DNA of 64,000 nucleotides from JAGQZY01 sp964588335 (GTDB lineage Bacteria > Bdellovibrionota > Bdellovibrionia > Bdellovibrionales > JAGQZY01). Positions within the stretch are counted from its first letter, which is position 1, and the number at the start of each line of letters is the position of its first letter. The notes under the pieces were generated by a model. It saw nothing but the letters and a program-made list of their open reading frames with translations, did no database searches and was not told the origin of the DNA. Below, piece after piece: positions 8,375 to 17,424 of the stretch. Location of the stretch: positions 1 to 64,000 of the forward strand of contig CAZPOV010000015.1 of the NCBI GenBank assembly GCA_964588335.1. Reading direction: 5' to 3'. The position numbers and the translations under genes were made by a program.

Positions 8375-9922
8375 CTAAAAAACACCGCGCACCAATTCGG
8401 TATCGAGGATTTTACGAATAACCTCAAGGAGAGTCTTAATAGAGAACGGCTTTTGCAAGAGCACACACTCTTCGTCAAGAATACCATGGTGAGAGATCGA
8501 ATTTTCAGTATAACCGGAGATAAAAAGGACTTTGAGGTCTGGCTTCTTCTCTTTCAAGTCTTTTGCTAAATCACTGCCTTTCGACTTTTTCAGAATCAGA
8601 TCAGTCACTAAGAGGGCAATCTCACCGTCGTGCTCGGCAAACTTCTGTTTGGCTTCTTCAACCGATGCGGCGACCAGAAGATTATACCCTGAGCCTTCAA
8701 GAGCCTCAGTCAGCCCTTCTCGCAGCATATCGTCATCCTCAGTCAACAACAGGGTTTCGCTACCCACTAAATCGCCCATTGTTTTCTCCGGATTGCTTTT
8801 ACTGGGAGCCAAAGGCTTTTGTTGGCTTTTCGGAAAGTACACTTTAAAAGTGGTGCCGATGCCTTCTTCACTGTAGACCCAAACCAAACCCCGTGCTTGA
8901 CGGATAATACCATGAACTGTCGCCAGCCCCAGACCGGTGCCACCATCCCAACCCTTACTTGAGAAAAAGGGTTCGAAGATTTGTTTCTGCATTTCGGGGC
9001 TCATTCCCACACCGGTATCGGTCACTGAAACAACCACATAATCACCAATTTCAGCTTCGGGATGCAGACGAACGTAATCTTCATCCAAAAATATGTTACT
9101 CGTCTCAATCACTAATGTTCCACCCTCAGGCATAGCCTCTTTGGCGTTAACGATGAGGTTTAGAAAAATCTGATCGATCTGCGACGGATCCATGTTGATT
9201 TCATGGACGTTGGGATCCAAATGGAATTTCAATTCGATATTTTCACCCATCATTTGATTGAGTGCCAAGCGCAGGTTGTTGACAACATCATTCACGTTTA
9301 ATGGTTGCAATTCTAAAACCTGCTTGCGACTCATTACTAGCAGTTGCTTGGTTAAAACCGAAGATTCATCAATCGCACCACAAATATGATCGATGTACTG
9401 TTTAAGATTTTTTTCTGACGAAGGTACGATTTGCGAAGCCATCTCACAGTAAATTTTCATAATTCCAAGTTTGTTATTAAAGTCGTGGGCGATTCCCCCC
9501 GCCATTTTTCCAAGCGCATTCATCTTTTCCGAATGAGTCAGTCGACCCTCCACAATTTTCCGCTCAGTAATATCAAGTGATCGAATCAGAACGCCTTGAT
9601 CATGGGCTTCAAATAAAAGATCAAACCATCCCCTGGAACCATCTGGAAACTTGAATTCGTTCTCCATTCTTCGGGTTTTTTGATCGCCCATTGTTTTCGT
9701 TAAAATGGAAAACATTTCGGTTTCTTGAATGCCGGGATAGCACTCCATCATGGTATGACCAATCAGATTTTCAGGCGCCGACCTTTTACCATGCAGGGTG
9801 GCTGCCTTATTGATATAGACATAACAAAAATTGTTATCGATGATCTGCAGCCCTTCATGCATCTGTTCGACAACATTAAAGACAGCCTCTTTGGATTCTG
9901 CCTTTTCTTTGTTTCCTGTCAT
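8375..9922 (-). CDS. PAS-domain hybrid histidine kinase (no membrane segment)
   Basis: A 515-residue soluble kinase. The start ATG at 9922 is preceded by AGGGG at good spacing; a GTG at 9937 is the alternative. Domains: PAS (about 12-120), HisKA with His146 in GGIAHDFNN, HATPase_c with N box (NLIVNAKEAM), G1 (DTGVGM) and G2 (GGTGLGL), and a C-terminal receiver (about 391-510) with acidic pocket EDDD, phospho-acceptor Asp441 and a late Lys in LQKPF. The HDFNN box is typical of NtrB-like hybrid kinases, which often act with NtrC-type regulators such as the one at 12013. It probably senses a cytoplasmic signal. No partner gene is in the same operon. Confidence 0.92.
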   Translation of the reverse strand: MTGNKEKAESKEAVFNVVEQMHEGLQIIDNNFCYVYINKAATLHGKRSAPENLIGHTMMECYPGIQETEMFSILTKTMGDQKTRRMENEFKFPDGSRGWFDLLFEAHDQGVLIRSLDITERKIVEGRLTHSEKMNALGKMAGGIAHDFNNKLGIMKIYCEMASQIVPSSEKNLKQYIDHICGAIDESSVLTKQLLVMSRKQVLELQPLNVNDVVNNLRLALNQMMGENIELKFHLDPNVHEINMDPSQIDQIFLNLIVNAKEAMPEGGTLVIETSNIFLDEDYVRLHPEAEIGDYVVVSVTDTGVGMSPEMQKQIFEPFFSSKGWDGGTGLGLATVHGIIRQARGLVWVYSEEGIGTTFKVYFPKSQQKPLAPSKSNPEKTMGDLVGSETLLLTEDDDMLREGLTEALEGSGYNLLVAASVEEAKQKFAEHDGEIALLVTDLILKKSKGSDLAKDLKEKKPDLKVLFISGYTENSISHHGILDEECVLLQKPFSIKTLLEVIRKILDTELVRGVF

Positions 9923-10097
9923 TGAATCCCCTGACACCTATCACATTTCGTTACAAGGTAAGGGATACCCATAGCAGACACAAGAGGATTACAATAAAAA
10001 ATAGAACACAGCTGTGCTAAAACAATTGTGCCACTATTGACTTGAAGACTCTACAAACCGTCATGGTAGAAGAAGGCAGCTATTTTAATTCCTGACA

Positions 10098-10472
10098 CTA
10101 AATCTGATTGATAGCCATCGCTTGAAAATCTTCTAGACTATATGTGGCAAATGGAATCTGATCTTTAATTTTTTTCTTTAAACTGTTGATCGCCTCGGTA
10201 AGGGTTGGGTTTTGACTGTCCGCAAACAGAGGGTCCCCCATACAATAAAGCTTCACGTCCATCCAATAAAGATCGTTTTTTCGGTTGATATAAAGACAGA
10301 TCGGCTGATGCGAGTATGCCAGAGCGTTTAAATCAGAGATCAGCTGATCAATCAAATTCACATCACTAGGGCTGGGCTCAAAACCAGCACAAAAAATTTC
10401 ATCATTAGTGAAAAGATTAACGGCATCAAATCCGTAGATCCCTAAGTTGGACTTATTTCTGTGGGCAAGCAT
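10098..10472 (-). CDS. HPF/RaiA-fold (sigma-54 modulation family) like protein
   Basis: A 124-residue cytoplasmic protein with an excellent ribosome site (GAGGAG). The C-terminal half has the strand-helix pattern of hibernation-promoting factors: 'WMDVKLYCMGDPLFADSQNP' then 'LTEAINSLKKKIKDQI', matching the usual '...A.s...dmy.AId.l..kL..Qi' region. In the known family this fold binds the 30S decoding centre and stops translation in stress. Basic residues are fewer than in true HPF, so ribosome binding is not assured. It is the last gene of a sigma-54-type operon after a receiver and an exported protein. The family call is by eye. Confidence 0.55.
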   Translation of the reverse strand: MLAHRNKSNLGIYGFDAVNLFTNDEIFCAGFEPSPSDVNLIDQLISDLNALAYSHQPICLYINRKNDLYWMDVKLYCMGDPLFADSQNPTLTEAINSLKKKIKDQIPFATYSLEDFQAMAINQI

Positions 10473-10486
10473 TTCTCCTCCTCGAT

Positions 10487-11257
10487 TTAAATAAGTGCTT
10501 CAAAGTAAAAATTCGATTCACCTTGTTTGGTGCGAATATAAAAAATGTGGGTATCGACAGGAACCTCACCTAAATCCACTTCCTTGGTCTGAATCAAAAG
10601 TCCTTTTTCACAATCGTTTCGCTGCTCTTGACCCATGATCGGATAAACTTCCCAGAAGGTCGGGCTTCGACGTTGAATCGATACCGTGCTCAACCTTTGG
10701 CAGCTATTCTGCAAAGGAACATCAATATAAAGTGAGGCTCGACCGGAGGGTTTTAGTGCAATTCGAATCTCAACCATGTCGGGATAATTGAAAACATCTT
10801 TGTTGTCAGTTTGGCTGGCCTGAACTTTTAATGTATCAACAATCGGCACCTCCCCTCGAGCCACGACTTTGTATTCCGCGGCTGGCAAAGTTCCTAAGTT
10901 GTATTCTTTGTAAAAGGGTTCAAAGTTTTCAGTGCAACCTTGCTGATTGGCATGAATCACTTTTTTTGAATCCAAATAGATAATAGAGTTGGATTCATCG
11001 ATCTCAAAACTATGAGATACCATCTCTTCACAAGACATGTCGTACACACCGTAGACCATCACCACAATATCATCGTTATCGTCGAATCCGTTTGGTACAA
11101 ATATCTGTTCAACGGAATGATTGAATGTTTTGCCTCCTTTTTCCGAAGACTGGGTGGCACTGGGTGCAAAAAAAATCCCCCCTGAAACAATGAGACTCAG
11201 AAGAAAAGAGCCCCACCAAGCGGGCTTCTCGGTCAAAGTCTTTTCAAAGAAATTCAC
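10487..11257 (-). CDS. Periplasmic or membrane-anchored protein of unknown function
   Basis: A 256-residue protein. A hydrophobic segment at residues 15-33 acts as a signal peptide or anchor, followed by an acidic, beta-rich domain with several cysteines (about residues 76, 105, 190, 217) that could form disulfides. I recognise no family. It overlaps the upstream receiver gene by 14 bases and is followed 14 bases later by an HPF-like gene, so the three form one operon. The pairing of a receiver with an exported protein recurs in the operon at 17468-19353. Confidence 0.72.
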   Translation of the reverse strand: MNFFEKTLTEKPAWWGSFLLSLIVSGGIFFAPSATQSSEKGGKTFNHSVEQIFVPNGFDDNDDIVVMVYGVYDMSCEEMVSHSFEIDESNSIIYLDSKKVIHANQQGCTENFEPFYKEYNLGTLPAAEYKVVARGEVPIVDTLKVQASQTDNKDVFNYPDMVEIRIALKPSGRASLYIDVPLQNSCQRLSTVSIQRRSPTFWEVYPIMGQEQRNDCEKGLLIQTKEVDLGEVPVDTHIFYIRTKQGESNFYFEALI

Positions 11258-11708
11258 CGATGGCCTCCTTACATTCTGTCAATGTGAATGGCTTCGGCAA
11301 ATATTGCGGACACGAGTATTCATTCTTTAAACATGAGACAAACTTTTCGATGGGCAGACTTGAAGTCACCAAGATATTCACATCGGGATACTTCCGATCA
11401 CACAACTTCCATATATCCAAGCCGGTAATATCGCCTTCAAGAAAAATATCGGCAATAATCAAATCATAAGGACTGGAACCAAACACTTCACCCTCACGTT
11501 CCAAGTAGTGCTCGGCCTCTTCTCCACTGGTGGCCCAGTCGATGGAGACATTCGGTGCTATTTCTTCAAGAACTCCCGTTAATAGATTAGTTAATGAAAC
11601 GTCATCTTCTACGATTAAAATACGATTGACTGAAGTTAACTCAAGTCTACGAGGGCTACGAACTACGGGTTCGTAGTTACCTAAATCTGTTGCAAGTGAA
11701 GTCATCAT
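11244..11708 (-). CDS. Stand-alone receiver-domain response regulator
   Basis: A 154-residue protein with an unstructured N terminus (about 28 residues) and one receiver domain. Visible are the acidic pocket (ILIVEDD), phospho-acceptor Asp in LIIADIF (about residue 86), Thr/Ser (TSS) and Lys (LPKPF). No output domain follows. Such single receivers serve as phosphorelay shuttles or act through protein contacts. A strong ribosome site (AAGGGGG) precedes a double ATG at 11708/11705. It heads a three-gene operon with a sigma-54-type promoter at 11741-11756. Confidence 0.9.
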   Translation of the reverse strand: MMTSLATDLGNYEPVVRSPRRLELTSVNRILIVEDDVSLTNLLTGVLEEIAPNVSIDWATSGEEAEHYLEREGEVFGSSPYDLIIADIFLEGDITGLDIWKLCDRKYPDVNILVTSSLPIEKFVSCLKNEYSCPQYLPKPFTLTECKEAIGEFL

Positions 11709-11740
11709 ATCAACCCCCTTTCAGAGTTACCATTATACAA

Positions 11741-11756
11741 AGCAAGCTTGATGCCA
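11741..11756 (-). promoter_or_regulatory. Sigma-54 promoter (-24/-12) of the 11708-10098 operon
   Basis: On the minus strand the sequence is TGGCATCAAGCTTGCT. It matches the RpoN consensus TGGCAC-N5-TTGC at every invariant position (GG at -24, GC at -12) with correct spacing. Transcription would start near 11730, about 20 bases before the receiver gene. An NtrC-type activator gene is divergent 270 bases away. Confidence 0.75.
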
Positions 11757-11901
11757 GCTCAGATAGAAAAAAACCATTAAAGAGCAAGGACCTTGGGTGG
11801 GCTCGGGGTAAAATGCCTCAAAAGAGATGTCCCTTCTGCCCCAACCAACAAATTCAATGCGGAGTCAGAAAGGTGTCTTTTTGTGAATATTTATTCAATT
11901 A

Positions 11902-11924
11902 AATTGTATATTTAGTACACAATT
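11902..11924. promoter_or_regulatory. Inverted repeat, candidate regulator site
   Basis: AATTGTATA and TACACAATT form 9-bp arms with one mismatch and a 5-base spacer. The site lies about 150 bases upstream of the minus-strand sigma-54 promoter and about 90 bases upstream of the NtrC-type gene, a normal place for an enhancer-type activator site. Function is inferred from position only. Confidence 0.35.
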
Positions 11925-11931
11925 CCAAAAA

Positions 11932-11953
11932 TGCCACATTTAAACACGTGGCA
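11932..11953. promoter_or_regulatory. Perfect inverted repeat TGCCAC-N10-GTGGCA, candidate regulator site
   Basis: Six-base perfect arms spaced by ten bases (16 bp between half-site centres), typical for a dimeric helix-turn-helix protein. With the repeat at 11902-11924 it fills the 304-base divergent region between the receiver operon and the NtrC-type gene. That region (11709-12012) otherwise holds only the sigma-54 promoter and no gene. It could be the activator's own binding site. Confidence 0.4.
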
Positions 11954-12012
11954 ATATTGGACAAAAATAGACGAACTCAATAGATGGTGCTAGCCTATAA
12001 ATTGGAGGTTCG

Positions 12013-13422
12013 ATGGATATTCAGACCGAAAAAAAGTCAGCCCCTAAAAATCATGAAAAAAAGCAAAAGAACAAGTTTCGAGTTCTTATTATTGATGATG
12101 ACCGAGCCATCCTCAATCTCTTGGGAGAGTTTTACAGAGAACATGAGTTCGTTGCTGAAACCTGCGAAACCGCCGAGCAGGGACTGCGTCTTATCCTTGA
12201 AGACAACCAAACCTTTGATCTCATCGTCTGTGACCTCAATCTGCCAGAGAAAAATGGTATCGACTTCATTCAAGAGTTGGCCGTCACTTCGGTGGATACC
12301 CCTGTCATACTCATCACGGCTTTTGGAACCGTCGACGATGCCGCGATGGCTCTGAAACAAGGCGCCTATGATTACATCACAAAACCTCTCAATTTTACCG
12401 AGCTCGAGGTCCTCTCTCATAGAGCGATCAAAATACAGAATCTCGAAAAAAATTATGAAAAATTAAAGCAACGGCTGAACGACAATAATCAAATACCCGA
12501 GATGATTGGTTCTGGCCCCAAAATGCGTGAGCTTTTGGTTCTGATTAACAAGGTGGCGAACAGCTCGTCGAACATCCTTATTAATGGCGAAAGCGGTAGC
12601 GGTAAAGAAATGGTGGCCCAGGCGGTTCATGATAAAAGCAAACGTCGGGACAAACCATTTGTACCAATCAATTGTTCTGCTATCCCGGGAGACCTTTTAG
12701 AGGCTGAGCTGTTTGGATACAAAAAAGGTGCTTTCACCGGCGCCAATGAGGACCGCAAAGGTCTGTTTGAAGAAGCCAATGGAGGCACCCTTTTTCTCGA
12801 CGAAATCGGAGATATGCCCTTGTCTTTACAATCGAAAGTGCTACGCGCCATTCAAGAACGCAAGATCAAGCCACTGGGCGAAACTCAACAAAGGACAATC
12901 GACGTTAGGATTTTGGCCGCGACTCATAAAGACCTCAAAACTTTAATCAAAAAAAATGAATTCCGAGAAGATCTTTATTTTCGACTTTGTGTCATTCCCA
13001 TCAACGTACCGCCGTTGCGCAACCGCCGTGAAGATATACCGATATTGGCCAATCATTTTTTGAAAAAGTATGCAGCCGCTAACGATAAGAAAATTCAAGG
13101 AATTTCCCATGAAGCGCTGGCCAAGCTAAAGCGCCTTAGGTGGACAGGAAATGTTCGAGAGCTGGAAAACACAATTGAACGGGCGGTTGTTCTTTCAACG
13201 GAAAACCAAATTGCCGAGAAAGATATAACGATCGAAGGATCCATCGAAGTCGATGAACAGACGAGCCTTCTTTTTAAGGAACTTTTACCGCTTAAAGAGC
13301 TAGAGAAACAATACATTCAGTTCGTTCTTGATAAAACCGAGGGCAAAAAAGAGGAAGCCGCCGAAATCTTGGGCATCAACCGAAAAACTCTTTACAGGAA
13401 AGAAAAGGAATATGGTTTTTAA
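12013..13422 (+). CDS. NtrC-family sigma-54-dependent response regulator
   Basis: A 469-residue activator with good ribosome site (TTGGAGG). Domains: receiver (about 22-140; acidic pocket IIDDD, phospho-acceptor Asp74, Lys124), AAA+ sigma-54 interaction domain with Walker A (GESGSGKE, 192-199), the GAFTGA loop that touches sigma-54 (239-244) and Walker B (FLDE, 261-264), then a C-terminal Fis-type helix-turn-helix. All catalytic motifs are intact, so it should activate RpoN promoters when phosphorylated. The perfect -24/-12 promoters at 11741-11756 and 17425-17440 are obvious candidate targets. Its kinase is probably one of those encoded nearby. Confidence 0.95.
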   Translation: MDIQTEKKSAPKNHEKKQKNKFRVLIIDDDRAILNLLGEFYREHEFVAETCETAEQGLRLILEDNQTFDLIVCDLNLPEKNGIDFIQELAVTSVDTPVILITAFGTVDDAAMALKQGAYDYITKPLNFTELEVLSHRAIKIQNLEKNYEKLKQRLNDNNQIPEMIGSGPKMRELLVLINKVANSSSNILINGESGSGKEMVAQAVHDKSKRRDKPFVPINCSAIPGDLLEAELFGYKKGAFTGANEDRKGLFEEANGGTLFLDEIGDMPLSLQSKVLRAIQERKIKPLGETQQRTIDVRILAATHKDLKTLIKKNEFREDLYFRLCVIPINVPPLRNRREDIPILANHFLKKYAAANDKKIQGISHEALAKLKRLRWTGNVRELENTIERAVVLSTENQIAEKDITIEGSIEVDEQTSLLFKELLPLKELEKQYIQFVLDKTEGKKEEAAEILGINRKTLYRKEKEYGF

Positions 13423-13529
13423 ATTAGGAACCACAACCAGTGACCTTGTCAGACTTGGCCTTTCTTTCAGCGATGGATTTACTGGAAATACAACCCTAGG
13501 AGATCCCAATTTTATTGAGAGATAATGCT

Positions 13530-14885
13530 ATGCTGAGAACTCTATTTATTTTCCCATTCTTGTTTTCTCTCATTAGTTTGCAAACTCAAGCCCAATCAAA
13601 AGCTAATATCACTTACATTGATAGTTCGGGCACTGAGAAAAAAGCGGACTGGAAAACCAAAACATTTATTATTGAAAAATCGCAAAAGGATTTTCGCTAT
13701 AAAAAAGCCCAAACCTGGGTGGCTCTTCCTCCACTGCTTAAACTCAAATCAAAGAACCCTAAATTCAAGACGATTCCAAACGATGAAGAACTAGGAAGCC
13801 CTTTCTTCTCTGACAAAAATATTAAATCTGTTTTACGTTTTGAGCATTTTGAATCCAGTATCGTTTTTCCGATGCACAAAAGAAACGTCAAAGGTGAATC
13901 AACGGTGCGGATAAAGATCGACGGTCTATTGGATGCATCCGTTGTTTCGGTTTCGGAAGACTGCGAAAAACAGGGCATTCGAGTCAATAGCAGTGAAACC
14001 GCTAAGACCTTTATTTCCATTGATTGCAAGCCTGTGACTTCTGGCCTCAAAATTGCCATCTGGAGCTCCGAAAACCTGACTCAAAAAATTCCGTCTCACT
14101 CGAAAGTTGAAGTTGAGACCTCACGCCCGAGTTCTATGGTCTTATCTCTCGACCAAGAGGACTTAAAAAACAACTCTGCCATTGAGATTATTGATGTCGG
14201 CTCCAGTGAGAACTCAAACATTGTTGTTTACAACAGGCCACAGCAGATCTTGGCCTCGGTTCCTACAAACCACAAAAAGCAAAGCCTCGCCGGCACCTTA
14301 CCAAAGACTCCATTGGTAAAAACAGAAAACAATCGGTCCTCGCTAACACTGGCCAATGCGACAATCTATGCTTCAAAACTTGGAGCCGAAGCTTTTCTGT
14401 CAGTGAATTACAAACCCGATCACTCGTCCGGCTACCTCACATTCTATGCCCTGACTCCGCTAAGGTACTTTCAGCAATCGCAAACCGATAACTTCTTTGA
14501 ACTAGGGGCAAGCTACAACCGACGGCTTGGCTTAAGCCCCAGTCTTCCCCTCACCCTAGGAATAGGTTTTAAGGGTATTAAGTGGAATGACCTGAATTCT
14601 AAACAATTGACTTTAACCGGGCCTGAGATCATTGCCCGGCTTATCGATTTACAATTGTTCTCCCGCTTTTTACACTATTCAATGAGCGCTCGCTACACCC
14701 CCACCTTTCTTCGCTCAGATTTTAGGGGATCGCGCATGCTTTGGGAGTTCGCAAATTTTCGCGTATACCAAAGTCCTGAGTTCGACATTTCGTTAAGCAC
14801 ACAGTACTCTTTTCTCGAAGTAAAAACCGATGATTTTCGTTACACAGATTCAAAATTTATGGGTGGAGCGTCTTTACAATGGTAA
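13530..14885 (+). CDS. Outer-membrane barrel-like protein with periplasmic N-terminal domain
   Basis: A 451-residue exported protein (signal peptide to about residue 22, TQAQS). The start is taken as ATG 13530 with GAGAGA upstream; a TTG at 13515 is possible. Residues 25-260 form a beta-rich domain without clear family. The last ~170 residues show alternating amphipathic strands rich in Tyr and Phe, and the protein ends ...GGASLQW. That C-terminal aromatic is typical of BAM-inserted outer-membrane barrels. The stop overlaps the start of a membrane hybrid kinase by seven bases, so the two are coupled. A role as the kinase's surface input is possible but inferred. Confidence 0.65.
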   Translation: MLRTLFIFPFLFSLISLQTQAQSKANITYIDSSGTEKKADWKTKTFIIEKSQKDFRYKKAQTWVALPPLLKLKSKNPKFKTIPNDEELGSPFFSDKNIKSVLRFEHFESSIVFPMHKRNVKGESTVRIKIDGLLDASVVSVSEDCEKQGIRVNSSETAKTFISIDCKPVTSGLKIAIWSSENLTQKIPSHSKVEVETSRPSSMVLSLDQEDLKNNSAIEIIDVGSSENSNIVVYNRPQQILASVPTNHKKQSLAGTLPKTPLVKTENNRSSLTLANATIYASKLGAEAFLSVNYKPDHSSGYLTFYALTPLRYFQQSQTDNFFELGASYNRRLGLSPSLPLTLGIGFKGIKWNDLNSKQLTLTGPEIIARLIDLQLFSRFLHYSMSARYTPTFLRSDFRGSRMLWEFANFRVYQSPEFDISLSTQYSFLEVKTDDFRYTDSKFMGGASLQW

Positions 14886-17332
14886 AAAAATTAATAGATA
14901 AAGTATTTGATAAAAAACAACGTGATCTAACCGCAGTTTATATCTTCGCACTTTCCTCTATCGCGTTAATGGCCATACTCTTTCAAGTGGTTAAATTTGC
15001 AATTCATGCCGATCAACTGGAAACAATTGCAGCTATTCGAGCTGTTGAGAAACAGAAAATATTTTCGGAACGAACTCGCTCTCGAATCTTAGATGCTCAA
15101 ATATCTATCAATACTAATCTCGAGCAATCTCTGAGTAGCATTCAGAAGTCGGTGCAATTTTTGGTCGAAAAAAACACGCTTTTGGTCAACACTTTACCTT
15201 CTCGAATTTGTAAAAATGCTCCCTGCCGTAAAATCTCTGAACCCAATCTGTTTCAAAAAAACCTGTCCCTCGAAAAACTGTCTCCAGAAGGAGTCGAAGC
15301 TCTTCTCACCTCGGTGAATCAATATCACAGTCTTTTAGAGAACCTCACCAATAGACTTGATAGCAAAATAAACAATACAACTCGTACGATTCTGAATCTT
15401 GACATATTGTTTCTTTTTCTTCTATTGATAGTCCTGGTCATGCAGGCTTTATGGGGCTTTAAACCGGCTGTCAAAAGGCTTAATGAAGCCTTGAGTGTCC
15501 GCTCGGATTTTATAAGCCGTATAAGTCATGAAATTCGCAACCCTATGAATTCGATTATGGGAATGGCCGACATTTTAAAGTCGACACGTTTAACCAGCGA
15601 ACAGAATCAATATGTCAATAACCTGCAACGCTCCAGTCACGTTTTGCTCGACATGCTGAACAACCTTGTCGATTTCTCTGGCCTGGAGAGCAACTCGATT
15701 CAACTTAAAAGTTCAAAATTCAGCATTTTCAAAATGGTCGATAAAGTGACCGACATCGTGTCCATTCAAGCTCATGAGAAGAATCTTGAACTGATCGTCG
15801 ACATTGATCCACAGATCCCCAAGGTTATTTACGGAGACGTTTCAAGAATTGAACAAGTACTTATCAACCTTCTAAACAATGCGTTGAAGTTCACCAACAA
15901 AGGCTTTATTCGCCTGAAGGTCTGCAGCCTGCATGAGGATCCAGTTGAAGAAAACATCACCTTGAACTTCGAAGTGGAAGATTCAGGGATTGGTATCGAC
16001 GCCGGTAAACTTGATGGTATCTTTAACAGCTTCGTGCAAGAAGACTCCTCCATTAAAAGAAGGTTTGGGGGTTCAGGCTTAGGACTGGCCATCTGTAAAG
16101 AAATCGTCAGTCTGATGGGGGCCCAGATCAACGTTGAAAGCCGAAAGAACATTGGCTCCAAATTCGAATTTGCAGTGAACTTTAATTATGAGTCAACAGA
16201 TTCTGACTCCGCTGATGTCTTTATTAATGAGAAAATTGTTTTCATAACGGAAGTAAAAAACGTTGAGAAAATTGAATCTTATATTAAAAAACTAACAAAA
16301 CAGTACTCTATCGTCAGTGGCATAAAAGACCTTGATGAAATCATAGACCGGTCAAAGTCGGCTAAGTTTATCGTCGATGACTCTCTGGGTATTATAAATA
16401 TGATCAACGCGGCCACACTGCTTAGTAAAAATGTCGCGATGGAGAATGTTTATGCCCTCATGCGGTCTAATTTCTCGAAAGAGAATATGGAATTGATTCG
16501 TAAAAACGGATTTAAAAACTTCCTGATCAAGCCATTTCGAGGTTGGCATATGTTTGAAGCCATGGGGCCAAATAATTTTCGCTTTGACGAGATCACAGAC
16601 GCCAATCACCTTGAATTTCTGAAAGTTGAAATTAAAGGAAGAAAACTGTCGATCCTGGCCGTTGATGATTCGAATGACAATCTTTTCCTACTTAAAGAGA
16701 TACTGTCCCCGGTCACTGATTGCATGGATTTTGCGAGCAACGGGTTAGAGGCCTGTGAACAGGTCAAAAACAAGAACTATGATATTGTTTTTATGGATAT
16801 TCAGATGCCGGTCATGGATGGCTACACCGCAATCAAAAAAATTCGCAAGGATTTTCACAATCTACCGATTTTTGCAGTCACCGCGCATGCCGGGCTGGTG
16901 GATGAGAAGAAATGTATCGAGGCTGGGTTTACCGGTCGAATAACCAAACCGATCAACCGGGAAAAGGTCTACAAAACCATTCAGAGCGTTTTCAACATTC
17001 AATTTAAAATTCCTGAGGAAAAGCAAATGACGACCGAAGAAAAAATGCTGCAAAAACTGATGCCTCAATATTTCGCAACCCGGATGGAAGACCTGCAGAC
17101 GCTTAATGCAGCGATTGGAGATGGCAATTTTTCAACCATTAAAAAAATCGGTCATCGGGTCAAAGGCAGTGCAAAAAGTTATGGTTTTCAAGAAATTGGA
17201 GACCTAAGTTATGAGCTAGAGAAAGCGGCCGAAAACGCTGATAAAGAAACATGCGAAAAACTGATTCAAAAAATAGAGACTGATATATTAACTGCAAAGA
17301 AAAAGTTTGAAGCCAGCCCTCGCCCGTCATAG
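14879..17332 (+). CDS. Membrane hybrid histidine kinase with degenerate receiver, receiver and HPt domain
   Basis: An 817-residue phosphorelay kinase. Two membrane helices (about 20-42 and 174-194) enclose a coiled periplasmic sensor. Then come HisKA (His217 in SHEIRNP), HATPase_c (NLLNNALKF; DSGIGID; GGSGLGL), a degenerate receiver-like segment (about 448-565, acidic pocket lost but a late KPF retained), a full receiver (acidic pocket AVDDS, Asp640 in FMDIQMP, KP) and a C-terminal HPt domain (His759 in GHRVKGSAKS). This BarA/EvgS-type layout can carry phosphate His-Asp-His and hand it to separate receivers such as those at 11244, 12013 or 17468. It overlaps the upstream barrel gene by seven bases. 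Confidence 0.93.
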   Translation: MVKKLIDKVFDKKQRDLTAVYIFALSSIALMAILFQVVKFAIHADQLETIAAIRAVEKQKIFSERTRSRILDAQISINTNLEQSLSSIQKSVQFLVEKNTLLVNTLPSRICKNAPCRKISEPNLFQKNLSLEKLSPEGVEALLTSVNQYHSLLENLTNRLDSKINNTTRTILNLDILFLFLLLIVLVMQALWGFKPAVKRLNEALSVRSDFISRISHEIRNPMNSIMGMADILKSTRLTSEQNQYVNNLQRSSHVLLDMLNNLVDFSGLESNSIQLKSSKFSIFKMVDKVTDIVSIQAHEKNLELIVDIDPQIPKVIYGDVSRIEQVLINLLNNALKFTNKGFIRLKVCSLHEDPVEENITLNFEVEDSGIGIDAGKLDGIFNSFVQEDSSIKRRFGGSGLGLAICKEIVSLMGAQINVESRKNIGSKFEFAVNFNYESTDSDSADVFINEKIVFITEVKNVEKIESYIKKLTKQYSIVSGIKDLDEIIDRSKSAKFIVDDSLGIINMINAATLLSKNVAMENVYALMRSNFSKENMELIRKNGFKNFLIKPFRGWHMFEAMGPNNFRFDEITDANHLEFLKVEIKGRKLSILAVDDSNDNLFLLKEILSPVTDCMDFASNGLEACEQVKNKNYDIVFMDIQMPVMDGYTAIKKIRKDFHNLPIFAVTAHAGLVDEKKCIEAGFTGRITKPINREKVYKTIQSVFNIQFKIPEEKQMTTEEKMLQKLMPQYFATRMEDLQTLNAAIGDGNFSTIKKIGHRVKGSAKSYGFQEIGDLSYELEKAAENADKETCEKLIQKIETDILTAKKKFEASPRPS

Positions 17333-17424
17333 TCCTCTGGGGCTTTATCAACGAGGCAAAATACCCCATCAGCCCAATATTATTGTTCAGAACGAAATTA
17401 TAACAAGATGAGCCTTGCTTTCAA

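Noticed and set aside
10016..10034. TGGCAC on the minus strand upstream of the PAS kinase as a sigma-54 promoter
   Set aside because: The -12 GC is three bases out of register, so spacing does not fit RpoN.
11732..11737. TATAAT (minus strand) upstream of the receiver operon as a sigma-70 -10 box
   Set aside because: No -35 at proper spacing, and it falls at the start point expected from the better sigma-54 promoter at 11741-11756.
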